Source of the DNA: Opitutaceae bacterium
GTDB taxonomy: Bacteria > Verrucomicrobiota > Verrucomicrobiia > Opitutales > Opitutaceae
Length of the DNA: 20,702 nt
Assembly: GCA_023265535.1 (NCBI GenBank)
Contig: JAHFTI010000010.1
Location: forward strand, 1 to 20,702
Direction: 5' to 3'
Of this stretch, positions 8,646-17,216 are shown piece after piece. The notes under the pieces are model-generated. The model was not told the origin of the DNA. It saw nothing but the letters and a program-made list of their open reading frames with translations, and ran no database searches. Position numbers and translations under genes: made by a program. Numbering within the stretch: the stretch's first letter is position 1; each line of letters begins with the position of its first letter.

Positions 8646-8813
8646 ATGATACCAAGACTCGTGCGTGTGCTGGGCTGTGGTGTGGTCTTTCTGGCTGGCA
8701 TGGGCGTGCCGGGCGAGCTGCGCGCCTCCTCCGCCCAGGAGGTGACGGCCGCGCTCGAGGCGAAGGATGTCCTGACGGCCCATCGCGCCGCCCGCGCCTG
8801 GGTGGAGACTTAA
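8646..8813 (+). pseudogene. N-terminal (signal peptide) fragment of the large TPR/beta-helix protein, ended by an in-frame TAA
   Basis: This frame encodes 55 residues: a signal peptide (MIPRLVRVLGCGVVFLAGMG, cleavage likely near RASSA) followed by helical sequence EVTAALEAKDVLTAHRAARAWVET. It then stops at TAA (8811-8813). The same frame continues without interruption after the stop as PTLPRARLALATTYAQVDAP and on to 13295. The two parts read as one TPR-like protein, so the stop looks like a nonsense change (for example CAA to TAA), a pair of small compensating indels, a sequencing error or a readthrough site. No Shine-Dalgarno is visible before the ATG. If the stop is real, this fragment alone has no evident function. 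Confidence 0.65.
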
Positions 8814-8861
8814 CCCACGCTTCCGCGCGCCCGCCTGGCCCTGGCCACGACCTATGCCCAG

Positions 8862-11800
8862 GTGGACGCGCCCGTGGCCGTGGTCGAGCAGGTGCGAGCC
8901 GGCCTGCGCCTCGCACCCGACGCCGAGACCGCCCGCGCCCTGAGGCAGATGGCCACGGTGGCGTACGTGCGCCTGGGCGAGCACGACGCCGCCTGGGTTT
9001 CGCGCCTGGCCAGCATCGCCTCCCTGGAGAGCCTCTCGCCCGAGGAGCAGCAGCTGCTGGTGGATTCCTACGAGGCAATGCTCTCACGCCACGCCTGGAA
9101 TAGCTTGCTCGACCGTCTCACACGCGAGGCCGTCACGGGCGGCCCCGAGGCCACGCTGCGGCTCGCCTCCCTCACCCAGGCGGGCGGGGACCTGGGCGGC
9201 GCCCTGGCAGTGGCCCAGCGCGGGCGCGAGCGTTTCCCGGAGGATCGCGCGCTGCTCGATGAATGGCTGCGCCTGCTGGCCATCGACCCGACGGGCGGCA
9301 CCGGCGACGAGTATGCCTCCGACGAGCGCCTCGCCCTGCTGCGTTCCACCCTGGCCGAGGCAGAGAAGGTGGGGGCGGACTATTTCCATGCGGAGCAGTT
9401 GCGCATCGCCATGAGCCTCCTGAAGTGGCCCTGGCGCGAGGAGCCCGCGCCCGAGCCTCTTCCCGAGGGCAACATCGCCTTTTTCTCCAAGGCCGTACTC
9501 GCCTTTGAGCGCGAGGTCCGCGCCGCCGAGGCCAAGCGGCGCAAGGCCCAGCAGGAATCAGTCTCCCGCATGGCCGTCTCCGAGAAGGCCCTGGCTGACC
9601 CCGGCGCAGGCAGGGCTTCCGCCGCCAGTTGGCGGCAGCAGCTTGAATCCCTGGTGGCCGCCGAACGCGCGCTTGCCCTCGAGGAGGTGGCGAGCGGGCG
9701 CCTGTACAGTCGCGGCCTGCGCCTGCAGGAGGCGCTGGGGCCGATCGAGGTGCCGGCTGCCGGCGCCCTCGCCGAACGTGTCGACCTGGTGTGGTCTGAA
9801 CGGCCTCCGGGGGCGGACGCCGCCGAAGGGGTCGTGCCCCCCGCCTATGATCGCCACAGGCTCTTCCAGGTGGTGCAGGAACTCCGCACCCGCCACGCCA
9901 AGGCCACCTTGCGGGAGGCGCTGGCCGGGCCGGGTCTCAAGCCTGAACAGTGCCTGGCGCTCACGGAAACCGCCCTTGCGGCGGGTGTCATGACCCCGGA
10001 GGGCTGGAGTGCCCGTTCCAAGGCCGCCCAGGCCCTCGGTTTGCCGCTCGAGGCGGGCCTGGCTGCGGCGCGCGCCCTGCAGGAGGGGCGGACCCTCGAC
10101 GCGGCCGCACAGGCCTCCCTGCTTGCGCATGCGACTGCCTTGATCCGTGCCAACTCCGAGGTCTCGCGCAAGGCCGCCAATGAAGCCGTCCAGGCCCTGG
10201 CGCGTACGGAGTTCGTCGCTGCGCTGGGTGCCGCGGAACGCGCCCTCCAGTCGGACCCCTTGCAGGTGGAGGCCTTGCAGGTGCGTTTCACGGCGAACCT
10301 TCGCATCGGCAACGAGGAGGAGGCCCTGTCCACGCTGCGCACGCTTTGGCGCGCGGGGGCCGAGGAGGGCATCGATTGGCCCGCCGCCCTCAACACCGCC
10401 TATAGGGCGGGCGACTGGTCGCTGCTGTTTTCCCTCGCCGAGGCCGCCACGAAGGTCCCGACGGCCTCCGTGGATGCCTGGTACTTCCAGGGCCTCGCCG
10501 CGCGCGCCTTGGGGATCGACCATGTCGCCGCGGAAGTGGCGACGGTCCTGAAGCCCTCGTTCTGGCACCAGCAGAACAGGCTCGGCGACCTCATGGTGAA
10601 GCAGGACCTCCAGCCTCCGGAGTCCCATTTTCTCGATTATGAGTTTAATAAGCTGCTCGGCAGGTCCGATGAACCGCGCGGCCTCCGCCTATGGGCGGCC
10701 TGGCGCGAGGGCCTTCGCTCCGCGCGCGGAAAGGGCGATCCCGCCCTGCGAGCCCGTCTCCTGAACGGGGCTGGCAACGAGGCTGCCGCCGTGGCCCGGC
10801 TGCTCGGCGAGACCGACGCGGCGAACTTTGCCGCCTCCGAGTCGGCCAAGGCCGCGCCAGCCGTGGCGGCCTGGGTCGAGGGCGCGCTCGCCTGGAGCGC
10901 AGGCAAGGGGGATGACGCCCGGGCCCATTTTGCCCGCGCCGCCGCCGACCCGACCCTTCAGGCGGAGCTCCGCTCCCTGGCCGCACGCTTTGCGCGGGAG
11001 TCGGACTTTTGGCGCCCCTGGCGCCCCACGGATGTCTTCCATCTGACCGCCCGGATGGCTGCAGGGGGAGTCTCCGCGAACGACGCCGCGCCCGGCCAAT
11101 TGGTGGTCCTCAGTGCCGCGTTGCCCACCAAGGGCTTTGGCGGTGTGCGCAGCCAGCGAATCCGTGGCATCAGTCGCGAGGCGGTCCTTCAGGTGGAGGG
11201 CACAGTGACACTGGCACCCTCGGTCGGGCAGGTCGCCGGGCAGGCCGTCGGGCAGTCTGCCGGGCAGTCCGGTGGACAGGCCCAGGGGCAGCAGCAGGCA
11301 CTGGGGCAGGCCCAGGAGCTGGCGCAGGGTGGTCCCCGCGTGTGGGAATGGGAGGAGCTGTCCATCGCCAAGCTCAAGAACGCCAAGGGAAGCCCTCTCG
11401 TGAAGATCGCCCCCCAGGCGCAACTTTCCCTGCAGCGCGTGGAGACGGGCACCGGGGTGAATTGGGACGTGGCCGGCGTGCTGGACGTCCAGGAGGGCAC
11501 GGGCTCGACACGCACGGTCAATGTCGCAGCGGGTGGACAATGGCTGCTGCGCGATGCGGCCTGGTTCCTGGGCGACGGGTCGATCGCGGGCCGCGTCGAT
11601 TGCAAGCGCGGACACTTTGACAATTATTCCACGACTCTGGTGGTGCAGGCGGGTGGCAGCCTGTCGTTTTCGGACATGAGTGTCCGGTGGTGGGCTTTCC
11701 CGACGTTGCAGCCGGGGGCCTCCCTGGTATGGAAGGGCGTGGTGGGGTTGGGCAATGTGCAGAAGGCAGGCTCACTTGCCGGTTGGACGGCGACGGCCAG

Positions 11801-13295
11801 TATCTTGGCGGGACAGTGGCCCGAGGAGCAGCAGCCCCCGGCGGGGCTGACGGTGTACAATATGCCCTTCAAGGCGGGCAGCGCCCCCCTCAAGGCCGCC
11901 ACCGTCGCCGAACTTGAGGCCGCCCTGAAGACGGCCAAGCCCGGCGACGTCATCCGACTCGCCCCCGGGAAATACACGTCCTACGGTGTCCTGACGCTGC
12001 CGCTCGGTGTGACCTTGGACGGCAACGGGGCTGTTTTTGAGCTGAGTTCCTTTGGCTCCAACCCGGTCCTGCGTGTCAGCGGTCGGGGCTTTGTCCGCCT
12101 GAAGAATTTCCGGGTCACGCGGGACGATCCGGGAGTCCATCCCGCCGACTGGACGAAGCGTCCTCTCCTGGAGCTTGCCGAGGGGGCCATCGTGGAATTG
12201 GACGGCGGAAGCTGGGACTGGAGCACCTTCACTGAGAAGGTGGCGAGTTTTGAGCTGAAGACGGGGGCGCGAATCTTCGCGGGCTCCTATACTTACCTGC
12301 GAGGCTCGGCCCGCCTGTCGGGCGGCGCGGAGCTGAAGCTGCTGGGGGCCAGCCCCGAGGACTTCAATGTGTTTGGCACAGGGCGCCTTCTCCTGGCGGG
12401 GCTTCCCCATGAGGGTTACGGCGTGAAGGCCAGTGGCGAGGGCGTGCGCATCGATGGCTCGGTGGGCCAGGCCACGCTCTCACAGGGGGCGGGCAATGAG
12501 CGCGACCTGGCGCGGCAGCGCCTGCTGCGCGTGGCGCGCGACACGTCCTGGCAGCGGGCGACGCAGAATTTCCGGCAGGCCTATGCCGCGGCGAAGAACC
12601 GCGATGAGCGCGTCTGGGCCGCCCATGTCTTCACGAGGACCCTCAGTGCGGCCAACTCGGAGGCGCGCTTCAAGGATGAGGAGGCGGGCGAGTATGCCTG
12701 GTCCGTGCTGAAGCCGATCTTCCAGGGGCGCCCTGACGAGGCCCCGTTCCTCGACCTGTACACCTATCCCATCTTTGGACCGCGTGTGCGGCCTGCGGCC
12801 GACGTGGGCCCGGCGGTAGAGGCGGCCCGCGAGGCCTATCGCGGGGCCCTCAAGCTGACGAAGGGTGCGGAGAACAGCCCGGAGTTTGACCGGGCAATGG
12901 CGCTGACCCGCGCCTATCCGCCGGGCAGTGTCGAATATGCGGTTGTCGAGTCGGCGTTTCGGCGTGGCCTGACGCCGGCCAGGCTGCAGGAGGAACTCCG
13001 TGAGCGTGCGGCCCGGGAGGCGGCGGAGCAGGCTGCCGCCAGGGAGCGTCAGCGCCTGGCCGAAAAGGCCGCCGAGCAGGCGCGGCGCGCGGCGGCAGTC
13101 GCCCAGCAGCAGAAGCCCATGTTCACCCCGTATTCCCAGGGTGCTAGGTCCTACGTCACCAGCTACGGCAGCGGAGGCAGCGGCAGCTCCTCCTCGGGCT
13201 CCTCGCAGGCGTGGCGGATCAGCGACTCGGCGCGCGCCCAGATCTACTCGCGCGAGCTCGACGTGCGCATCCGGCAGAACACCTTCGGACGCTGA
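8862..13295 (+). CDS. Large TPR-like and right-handed beta-helix protein, separated from its signal peptide by an in-frame stop
   Basis: I do not recognise this gene. Numbering is from the upstream ATG at 8646; the uninterrupted part begins just after codon 56 and its first usable start is GTG 8862 (codon 73). Codons about 57-800 are alpha-helical and Ala/Leu/Glu-rich with TPR-like repeats (for example EFVAALGAAERALQSDPLQV). A Gln/Gly repeat follows at 859-882, then a beta-rich region. At about 1086-1290 a right-handed beta-helix begins with VAELEAALKTAKPGDVIRLA and continues GVTLDGNGAVFEL, resembling pectin-lyase-fold proteins. A charged Ala/Glu/Arg coiled coil (about 1446-1490), a Ser/Gly linker and a basic tail end it. 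The upstream signal peptide implies export, perhaps as a cell-surface or scaffold protein. No catalytic residues were recognised. Without the first 55 residues the product would stay in the cytoplasm. Confidence 0.8.
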   Translation: MDAPVAVVEQVRAGLRLAPDAETARALRQMATVAYVRLGEHDAAWVSRLASIASLESLSPEEQQLLVDSYEAMLSRHAWNSLLDRLTREAVTGGPEATLRLASLTQAGGDLGGALAVAQRGRERFPEDRALLDEWLRLLAIDPTGGTGDEYASDERLALLRSTLAEAEKVGADYFHAEQLRIAMSLLKWPWREEPAPEPLPEGNIAFFSKAVLAFEREVRAAEAKRRKAQQESVSRMAVSEKALADPGAGRASAASWRQQLESLVAAERALALEEVASGRLYSRGLRLQEALGPIEVPAAGALAERVDLVWSERPPGADAAEGVVPPAYDRHRLFQVVQELRTRHAKATLREALAGPGLKPEQCLALTETALAAGVMTPEGWSARSKAAQALGLPLEAGLAAARALQEGRTLDAAAQASLLAHATALIRANSEVSRKAANEAVQALARTEFVAALGAAERALQSDPLQVEALQVRFTANLRIGNEEEALSTLRTLWRAGAEEGIDWPAALNTAYRAGDWSLLFSLAEAATKVPTASVDAWYFQGLAARALGIDHVAAEVATVLKPSFWHQQNRLGDLMVKQDLQPPESHFLDYEFNKLLGRSDEPRGLRLWAAWREGLRSARGKGDPALRARLLNGAGNEAAAVARLLGETDAANFAASESAKAAPAVAAWVEGALAWSAGKGDDARAHFARAAADPTLQAELRSLAARFARESDFWRPWRPTDVFHLTARMAAGGVSANDAAPGQLVVLSAALPTKGFGGVRSQRIRGISREAVLQVEGTVTLAPSVGQVAGQAVGQSAGQSGGQAQGQQQALGQAQELAQGGPRVWEWEELSIAKLKNAKGSPLVKIAPQAQLSLQRVETGTGVNWDVAGVLDVQEGTGSTRTVNVAAGGQWLLRDAAWFLGDGSIAGRVDCKRGHFDNYSTTLVVQAGGSLSFSDMSVRWWAFPTLQPGASLVWKGVVGLGNVQKAGSLAGWTATASILAGQWPEEQQPPAGLTVYNMPFKAGSAPLKAATVAELEAALKTAKPGDVIRLAPGKYTSYGVLTLPLGVTLDGNGAVFELSSFGSNPVLRVSGRGFVRLKNFRVTRDDPGVHPADWTKRPLLELAEGAIVELDGGSWDWSTFTEKVASFELKTGARIFAGSYTYLRGSARLSGGAELKLLGASPEDFNVFGTGRLLLAGLPHEGYGVKASGEGVRIDGSVGQATLSQGAGNERDLARQRLLRVARDTSWQRATQNFRQAYAAAKNRDERVWAAHVFTRTLSAANSEARFKDEEAGEYAWSVLKPIFQGRPDEAPFLDLYTYPIFGPRVRPAADVGPAVEAAREAYRGALKLTKGAENSPEFDRAMALTRAYPPGSVEYAVVESAFRRGLTPARLQEELRERAAREAAEQAAARERQRLAEKAAEQARRAAAVAQQQKPMFTPYSQGARSYVTSYGSGGSGSSSSGSSQAWRISDSARAQIYSRELDVRIRQNTFGR
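11220..11291 (+). repeat. Degenerate 12-bp tandem repeat encoding a Gln-Gly tetrapeptide
   Basis: Six consecutive 12-bp units, best represented by GTCGCCGGGCAG, encode SVGQ, VAGQ, AVGQ, SAGQ, SGGQ and AQGQ. A further Gln-rich stretch (QQALGQAQELAQGG) follows. It lies between the helical-repeat half and the beta-rich half of the protein and is probably a flexible linker. Because the unit is a multiple of three, copy-number change would keep the reading frame. Confidence 0.85.
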
Positions 13296-13319
13296 GGTGC
13301 GCCTGGTCACCTGGCAGCC

Positions 13320-13347
13320 GAAGGCCCTGTGCAACTCCGGGGCTTTC
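13320..13347. terminator. Possible hairpin between convergent genes
   Basis: GAAGGCCC (13320-13327) can pair with GGGCTTTC (13340-13347), an 8-bp stem with one wobble and a 12-nt loop. It sits between the ends of the large plus-strand gene and minus-strand pnuC and overlaps the pnuC stop codon. There is no T run on either side, so this is only a weak candidate for a shared terminator. Confidence 0.25.
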
Positions 13348-13969
13348 AGCTGCGGGTCGGGGTGGGGTACTTCGCCGTCCTGCGGTGCCATTCCACGCAG
13401 CCGATCACAGCCATCACCAGAAAGAGGGCATAGAGGATGAGCGTCAGATAGAGCTCCTTTGCGGAGTAAACGTACAGGGCCAATAGATCGACCGCGATCC
13501 AGAGGTACCAGTTCTCGCGATAGTGGTAGGTGAGCAGCCCCTGCGCAAATAGGCTGAGGACAAGGATGGCGCTGTCCCACCACGGCAGCGCTGACTGCGT
13601 TATTCGCGCGAAGAAGGTCCCGGTCGCAAGGTACACCGCGCCCAGCGCGACAAGGAGGATGAGCGCCTGTCCCCAGCGCAGGATTTTGATCGATGAGTCG
13701 TGATTCGTCTCCCTGCCCCAGCGAAGCCAGCCTTGCACGGAGAGCCCAAGGAAAAGCACCTGGAGCACCATGTCGGGGTAGAGCTTCACGGAGTAGAACA
13801 GCCAGGCATAGCAGAGGACACTGACTATGCCGGCCGGCCACAGCCCGACCTTGTTGCGCACGGTGAGATAGACACTGGCGAAACCGGACAGTGAGGCGAC
13901 AATCTCACAGGGGGAAACCTGCAGCCAGCCAGGCAGGGCGCTCCATGGGACGGGATCGGTGAAGCTCAT
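13346..13969 (-). CDS. pnuC: Nicotinamide riboside transporter PnuC
   Basis: This 207-residue inner-membrane protein belongs to the PnuC family, which carries nicotinamide riboside by facilitated diffusion driven by intracellular phosphorylation. About seven hydrophobic helices are visible (near 18-37, 42-60, 63-85, 100-118, 132-148, 153-170 and 173-192). Family-like motifs are QGWLRWG (79-85) and YLWIAVDLLALYVY (155-168), followed by LYLTLILYALFLVMAVIG and EW. The length is close to bacterial PnuC proteins (about 200-240). Its ATG overlaps the stop codon of the upstream TonB-dependent receptor (ATGA), which implies translational coupling. NadR, two genes upstream, would trap the imported riboside as NMN. 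Substrate choice (riboside rather than NMN) is inferred from the family and from NadR's kinase domain. Confidence 0.92.
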   Translation of the reverse strand: MSFTDPVPWSALPGWLQVSPCEIVASLSGFASVYLTVRNKVGLWPAGIVSVLCYAWLFYSVKLYPDMVLQVLFLGLSVQGWLRWGRETNHDSSIKILRWGQALILLVALGAVYLATGTFFARITQSALPWWDSAILVLSLFAQGLLTYHYRENWYLWIAVDLLALYVYSAKELYLTLILYALFLVMAVIGCVEWHRRTAKYPTPTRS

Positions 13970-16173
13970 TTGAAGGCCAGCGTAAGGCGTAGCACAAAAC
14001 GGAGCGGGAGTTCCTCCCCAATGAACAGATTGTCCGCATAGGGATCACCATTGTGCACCCAGTTCCTCCGGTCGGTGAGGTTCATCACGCCCAGTTGCGC
14101 GGTCAGCCTGCGATGAGTGTAGGTGATCGTGGCATCACCCGAATATTGGGCGGGAATCCGAAGCGCCCCGGAAAGGTCCCCTGCCTGGTCATCCTGCCAG
14201 CGCACCTGGATCTGGGCTTTCCACGCAGGGCTCAGGGTGCAGCCCACGGTGGCGTTCGCATACCACCGGGACAGGCCGGGCATGCGATAGTCGCCCGGCC
14301 CGTCAACCGTGGGACTTCCAATGCCCGCGTACTCAAAGGGCCAGGAATTCCTGTAGTTGCCCTCCAAATACACGAGATTGGCGGAGCCGTACCAGTTTCC
14401 CCAGGCGCGCACGCATTCGGCCTCGACGCCACGGACGGAGATGTCGCTGGGGGCGTTGGTGTAAAAATTGTTCTGCTGGCGGTCCTGCCAGAACGCGGCG
14501 AGGGAGAACTGGGTTTCCTTCGCGGTGCTGCGCACCCCCGCCTCCCAGAGGTCGCTACGGCTATGGAAGTTCGCCGCAGCGATGCGAAAGCCATCATAGG
14601 GATCCTGGGTGATCGCCGCACCGCTCACGCTCGCATTCACCGCCGAGGTTCGGTTGTAGGTGGCATACCCTGTCCAGTGCCCAACGGGTTTCCAGAGAAG
14701 GCTGGTATTGTAACTGGCGGAGCCGAACTGCGCATGGTCGCGGACCAGATGCTGCAGGGGATCATGTGCCTCGACGGCATAGTAGTCCCCGCGCGCCCCA
14801 TAGAGCCATTGCACGGCGCCCCGGCGATACTTCTGCTGCGCAAACAGCGCCCCGTTCAGGAGGGTCGAGGCGCTTGTCTCAGGAACCCAGTCCGTGGGCC
14901 CGAAGAAGAGCCGGCCATCGGGCCCAGGAGTACCCTGCACCATGTGTTCGGGAAACGCCTTCGGCGCGCTGTAGTGGTGGGTGCCGTCGAGGATGTCGAA
15001 CGCGTTGAAGAGGATGTTGGAGTAGTTGGTGTAGGCCCTGCGCCATTCATAGCGCCCTGTTGCGCCGAGGAGGCTGGTGATGCCGTCCGCCTCCCTGCTC
15101 CACTCGGTGCGGTTTTCCACCGTCACCTGTTTCGCGTATTCCGAGTACTCCCACTGATTGTGGCGCTTGCGATTCACCACCTCGGCAAAGGTGCTGTTCT
15201 TCAGCTCGCCATCGCCGGCACGAAGGGAGAGCAGGCTCTGCGCAAAGAGGATGTTCGCATTGCTGAGATCCCCGGTCGACATGATCACATTTCCCCTCTG
15301 CCACGGCAGCTCCGGCCCCGAGGGTCGCTCGGTGAAATCCCGGGGGTCCGAAACGCCGCCACGCAGGTACAGGTGATGGCTAATGAGATTCTGGGTGACG
15401 CGGTTGACACCCACTGTCTGCGGGGCCGCCTGCCACTGATGCTGCAGGATGAGTGTCCACCTGCCCTCCGGCAGCAACTGGGTCAACGCTGCGTAGAAGT
15501 CCGTCGCATCATCGCGCCCTCCGCTGCGCCGGTACCAGGTGTCATCGTCCTGCACCTCGACGGAGACTCGCAGCGCCGTCGTTCGCGAAAACACATGATT
15601 GGAATCCAGCTGGACCCGACCGCTCATCCAGGACTGTGTCGTCGGTGCCCAGGTGCCCAGTTCCAGGGTGAGGCGCTCAAAGTGCCCCGAAAAGGAGGGC
15701 ATCTTGGTGAGAAAGTTGAGGTAACCACCGCTGTAGAAACCGGGGCCTGCGACCACGGGTGCAGGTCCGCGAACAACCACGAGATCCTCGAGTGCGTTGA
15801 AGGAGGGCTTGAAGCCAAACGCGTTCGCGGTGCGGCGCTGGTCGTTCGTGAAGATTTCCGTGAGGTCGCCGCGGATGTTGGGCGTGGCGGCATGCCCAAA
15901 GCTGGAGGGCATCTGCACGTTCGGCGCCAGGGTCAGCAGCCTGTCAAAGGTCCGGATTCCTCCGTCGGCCAGGAGCTGCCCGGAGATGAAGGTGGCCGCA
16001 CGCGGGGTGTCATCCAGCCCCAGTCCTGCGCCGAAGACATGCGCATCAGTCCCTTCAGCGGGCAAAATGCCCAGGGGCTGTCCGAACACATCATAGCGAG
16101 GAAGTTCAACCCGGTCCTGTGCCTGGACCAGCGAGAGGGGCAGCAGGAGGAGGGGAAGCGTCAAATATCTCAT
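13966..16173 (-). CDS. TonB-dependent outer-membrane receptor in the NAD salvage cluster, candidate vitamin B3 transporter
   Basis: This 735-residue TonB-dependent receptor starts at ATG 16173, where a clean signal peptide begins (MRYLTLPLLLLPLSLVQAQ); the frame is open further upstream but that part is nadR sequence in another frame. The N-terminal plug (about 40-190) contains TFDRLLTLAPNVQ, PNIRGDLTEIF and LEDLVVVRGPAPVVAGPG, typical of the siderophore/small-ligand receptor group. The remainder is a barrel with alternating aromatic strands ending LRFVLRLTLAFK. It has no carboxypeptidase-like N-terminal domain, unlike the receptor at the left end of the window. It overlaps the end of nadR by 68 bp and is coupled to pnuC by ATGA. 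I infer that it imports nicotinamide riboside, NMN, NAD or another pyridine compound across the outer membrane. A siderophore ligand cannot be excluded from sequence alone. Confidence 0.9.
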   Translation of the reverse strand: MRYLTLPLLLLPLSLVQAQDRVELPRYDVFGQPLGILPAEGTDAHVFGAGLGLDDTPRAATFISGQLLADGGIRTFDRLLTLAPNVQMPSSFGHAATPNIRGDLTEIFTNDQRRTANAFGFKPSFNALEDLVVVRGPAPVVAGPGFYSGGYLNFLTKMPSFSGHFERLTLELGTWAPTTQSWMSGRVQLDSNHVFSRTTALRVSVEVQDDDTWYRRSGGRDDATDFYAALTQLLPEGRWTLILQHQWQAAPQTVGVNRVTQNLISHHLYLRGGVSDPRDFTERPSGPELPWQRGNVIMSTGDLSNANILFAQSLLSLRAGDGELKNSTFAEVVNRKRHNQWEYSEYAKQVTVENRTEWSREADGITSLLGATGRYEWRRAYTNYSNILFNAFDILDGTHHYSAPKAFPEHMVQGTPGPDGRLFFGPTDWVPETSASTLLNGALFAQQKYRRGAVQWLYGARGDYYAVEAHDPLQHLVRDHAQFGSASYNTSLLWKPVGHWTGYATYNRTSAVNASVSGAAITQDPYDGFRIAAANFHSRSDLWEAGVRSTAKETQFSLAAFWQDRQQNNFYTNAPSDISVRGVEAECVRAWGNWYGSANLVYLEGNYRNSWPFEYAGIGSPTVDGPGDYRMPGLSRWYANATVGCTLSPAWKAQIQVRWQDDQAGDLSGALRIPAQYSGDATITYTHRRLTAQLGVMNLTDRRNWVHNGDPYADNLFIGEELPLRFVLRLTLAFK

Positions 16174-17161
16174 GGAAAGTCTTTCGTATGGTTTCTTGTC
16201 GGCTGGCCAGGTCTCCCGCCAGCGGGGTGAAGGGGATGCCGCGGCGCTGCAGTTCGGCGAGGTACCAGCACTCTTGCGTCCGCCGGAAAGCCTCATCCTG
16301 ACGGGTGCCATCCTGGACCAGCGGGAAGTCGGCCAGGCAGAGGAAAGTCAGGTCGTATGGCCGTTGGCTCAGCAGTTCCAGGGCGCGCTCGGCCTTGCCA
16401 AAAAGGGTCTGGCTGTAAAACAGCGTCGTGAGCGGCGAGCTGTCGCAAAAGCGCCAGGGGTGGAGCGCCCTCTCCTCAAGCGCGACCTGTGTTTCTGCGA
16501 TGTGCAGCATATCGCCAAACACAAGGCGTCCCTGTTTCTGCTCCCAAAGGGTTCGGCCGTATTCGGGGACCTGCACACCACCCAGGGCCCGGGAGGCCCA
16601 AGCGGAAAGGGTGCTTTTCCCCGTGGACTCAGCCCCGAGGAAAACCACGCTGCGCTGCGTGCTCCTCTGGACGACCGGATCGAGCCATTCGTGCTGCCAG
16701 GCGGCCCTCAGCCGCGTGCCCGAGATGGGAAGGCGGCAGCGGTCGGGGTCCACCAGCCTGTGGGCAACCGGGCGGGGCTGGGACAGGCGCTCGTTGAGCA
16801 CGGCGACAAGGGGCTCTCCGTACGACTCGCTGGTGTACACTGCAGCGAGAGGCTGGCCGATGAGGCGGCTCCACAGCTGAGCAACAAACACCTGATGCTC
16901 GATATCCGGGGCGGAGTTCGCCGGCAATTCCAGCCCGGGAAAGCGGGTCGGCAGCGACCCGGCGGAAAACACCTCCACCCGTGCCTGTGGATAGAGGGTG
17001 CGCAGCCAATGGGCCCTGAGTTGCGCCGGATACTCGGGGAACTCGGGCTCGCTCCAGCTCCAGATATGCAGCTCCTCCACTTCGGAGAGGGCCGTCTCGA
17101 TCAGCATCTGGTGCCCCTTGTGCAGAGGGCAGAACTTGCCGATGACCAGTCCGCGTTTCAT
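16106..17161 (-). CDS. nadR: NadR-type bifunctional NMN adenylyltransferase / ribosylnicotinamide kinase
   Basis: This 351-residue cytoplasmic enzyme phosphorylates nicotinamide riboside to NMN and adenylylates NMN to NAD. The N-terminal nucleotidyltransferase domain shows GKFCPLHKGH (8-17, with the HxGH motif) and ISGTRLR (146-152). The C-terminal kinase domain has a P-loop GAESTGKST (176-184), PEYGRTLWE (199-207) and CDSSPLTTLFYSQ (239-251). The start at ATG 17161 places the nucleotide-binding motif right at the N-terminus; the frame extends upstream to 17230 but those residues are Pro-rich and unlike the family. It lacks the N-terminal DNA-binding HTH of enterobacterial NadR, so it is purely enzymatic and regulation falls to the neighbouring NrtR. 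It starts 55 bp after pncA and its Pro/Gly-rich tail overlaps the receptor gene. Confidence 0.93.
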   Translation of the reverse strand: MKRGLVIGKFCPLHKGHQMLIETALSEVEELHIWSWSEPEFPEYPAQLRAHWLRTLYPQARVEVFSAGSLPTRFPGLELPANSAPDIEHQVFVAQLWSRLIGQPLAAVYTSESYGEPLVAVLNERLSQPRPVAHRLVDPDRCRLPISGTRLRAAWQHEWLDPVVQRSTQRSVVFLGAESTGKSTLSAWASRALGGVQVPEYGRTLWEQKQGRLVFGDMLHIAETQVALEERALHPWRFCDSSPLTTLFYSQTLFGKAERALELLSQRPYDLTFLCLADFPLVQDGTRQDEAFRRTQECWYLAELQRRGIPFTPLAGDLASRQETIRKTFHEIFDASPPPAAPLAGPGTGPG

Positions 17162-17216
17162 GGAGGGTGGGAGGTTCTGGAAAAGGGGTGGTGGCGGGCG
17201 GCCTGCTCCGGCGGGG

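Noticed and set aside
12480..13841. 453-codon minus-strand open frame across the end of the large protein and pnuC
   Set aside because: It overlaps two supported genes on both sides and has no coherent protein features.
14053..16230. 725-codon plus-strand open frame
   Set aside because: It is antisense to the TonB-dependent receptor, which has a signal peptide, plug and barrel; the plus-strand product has no recognisable domain.
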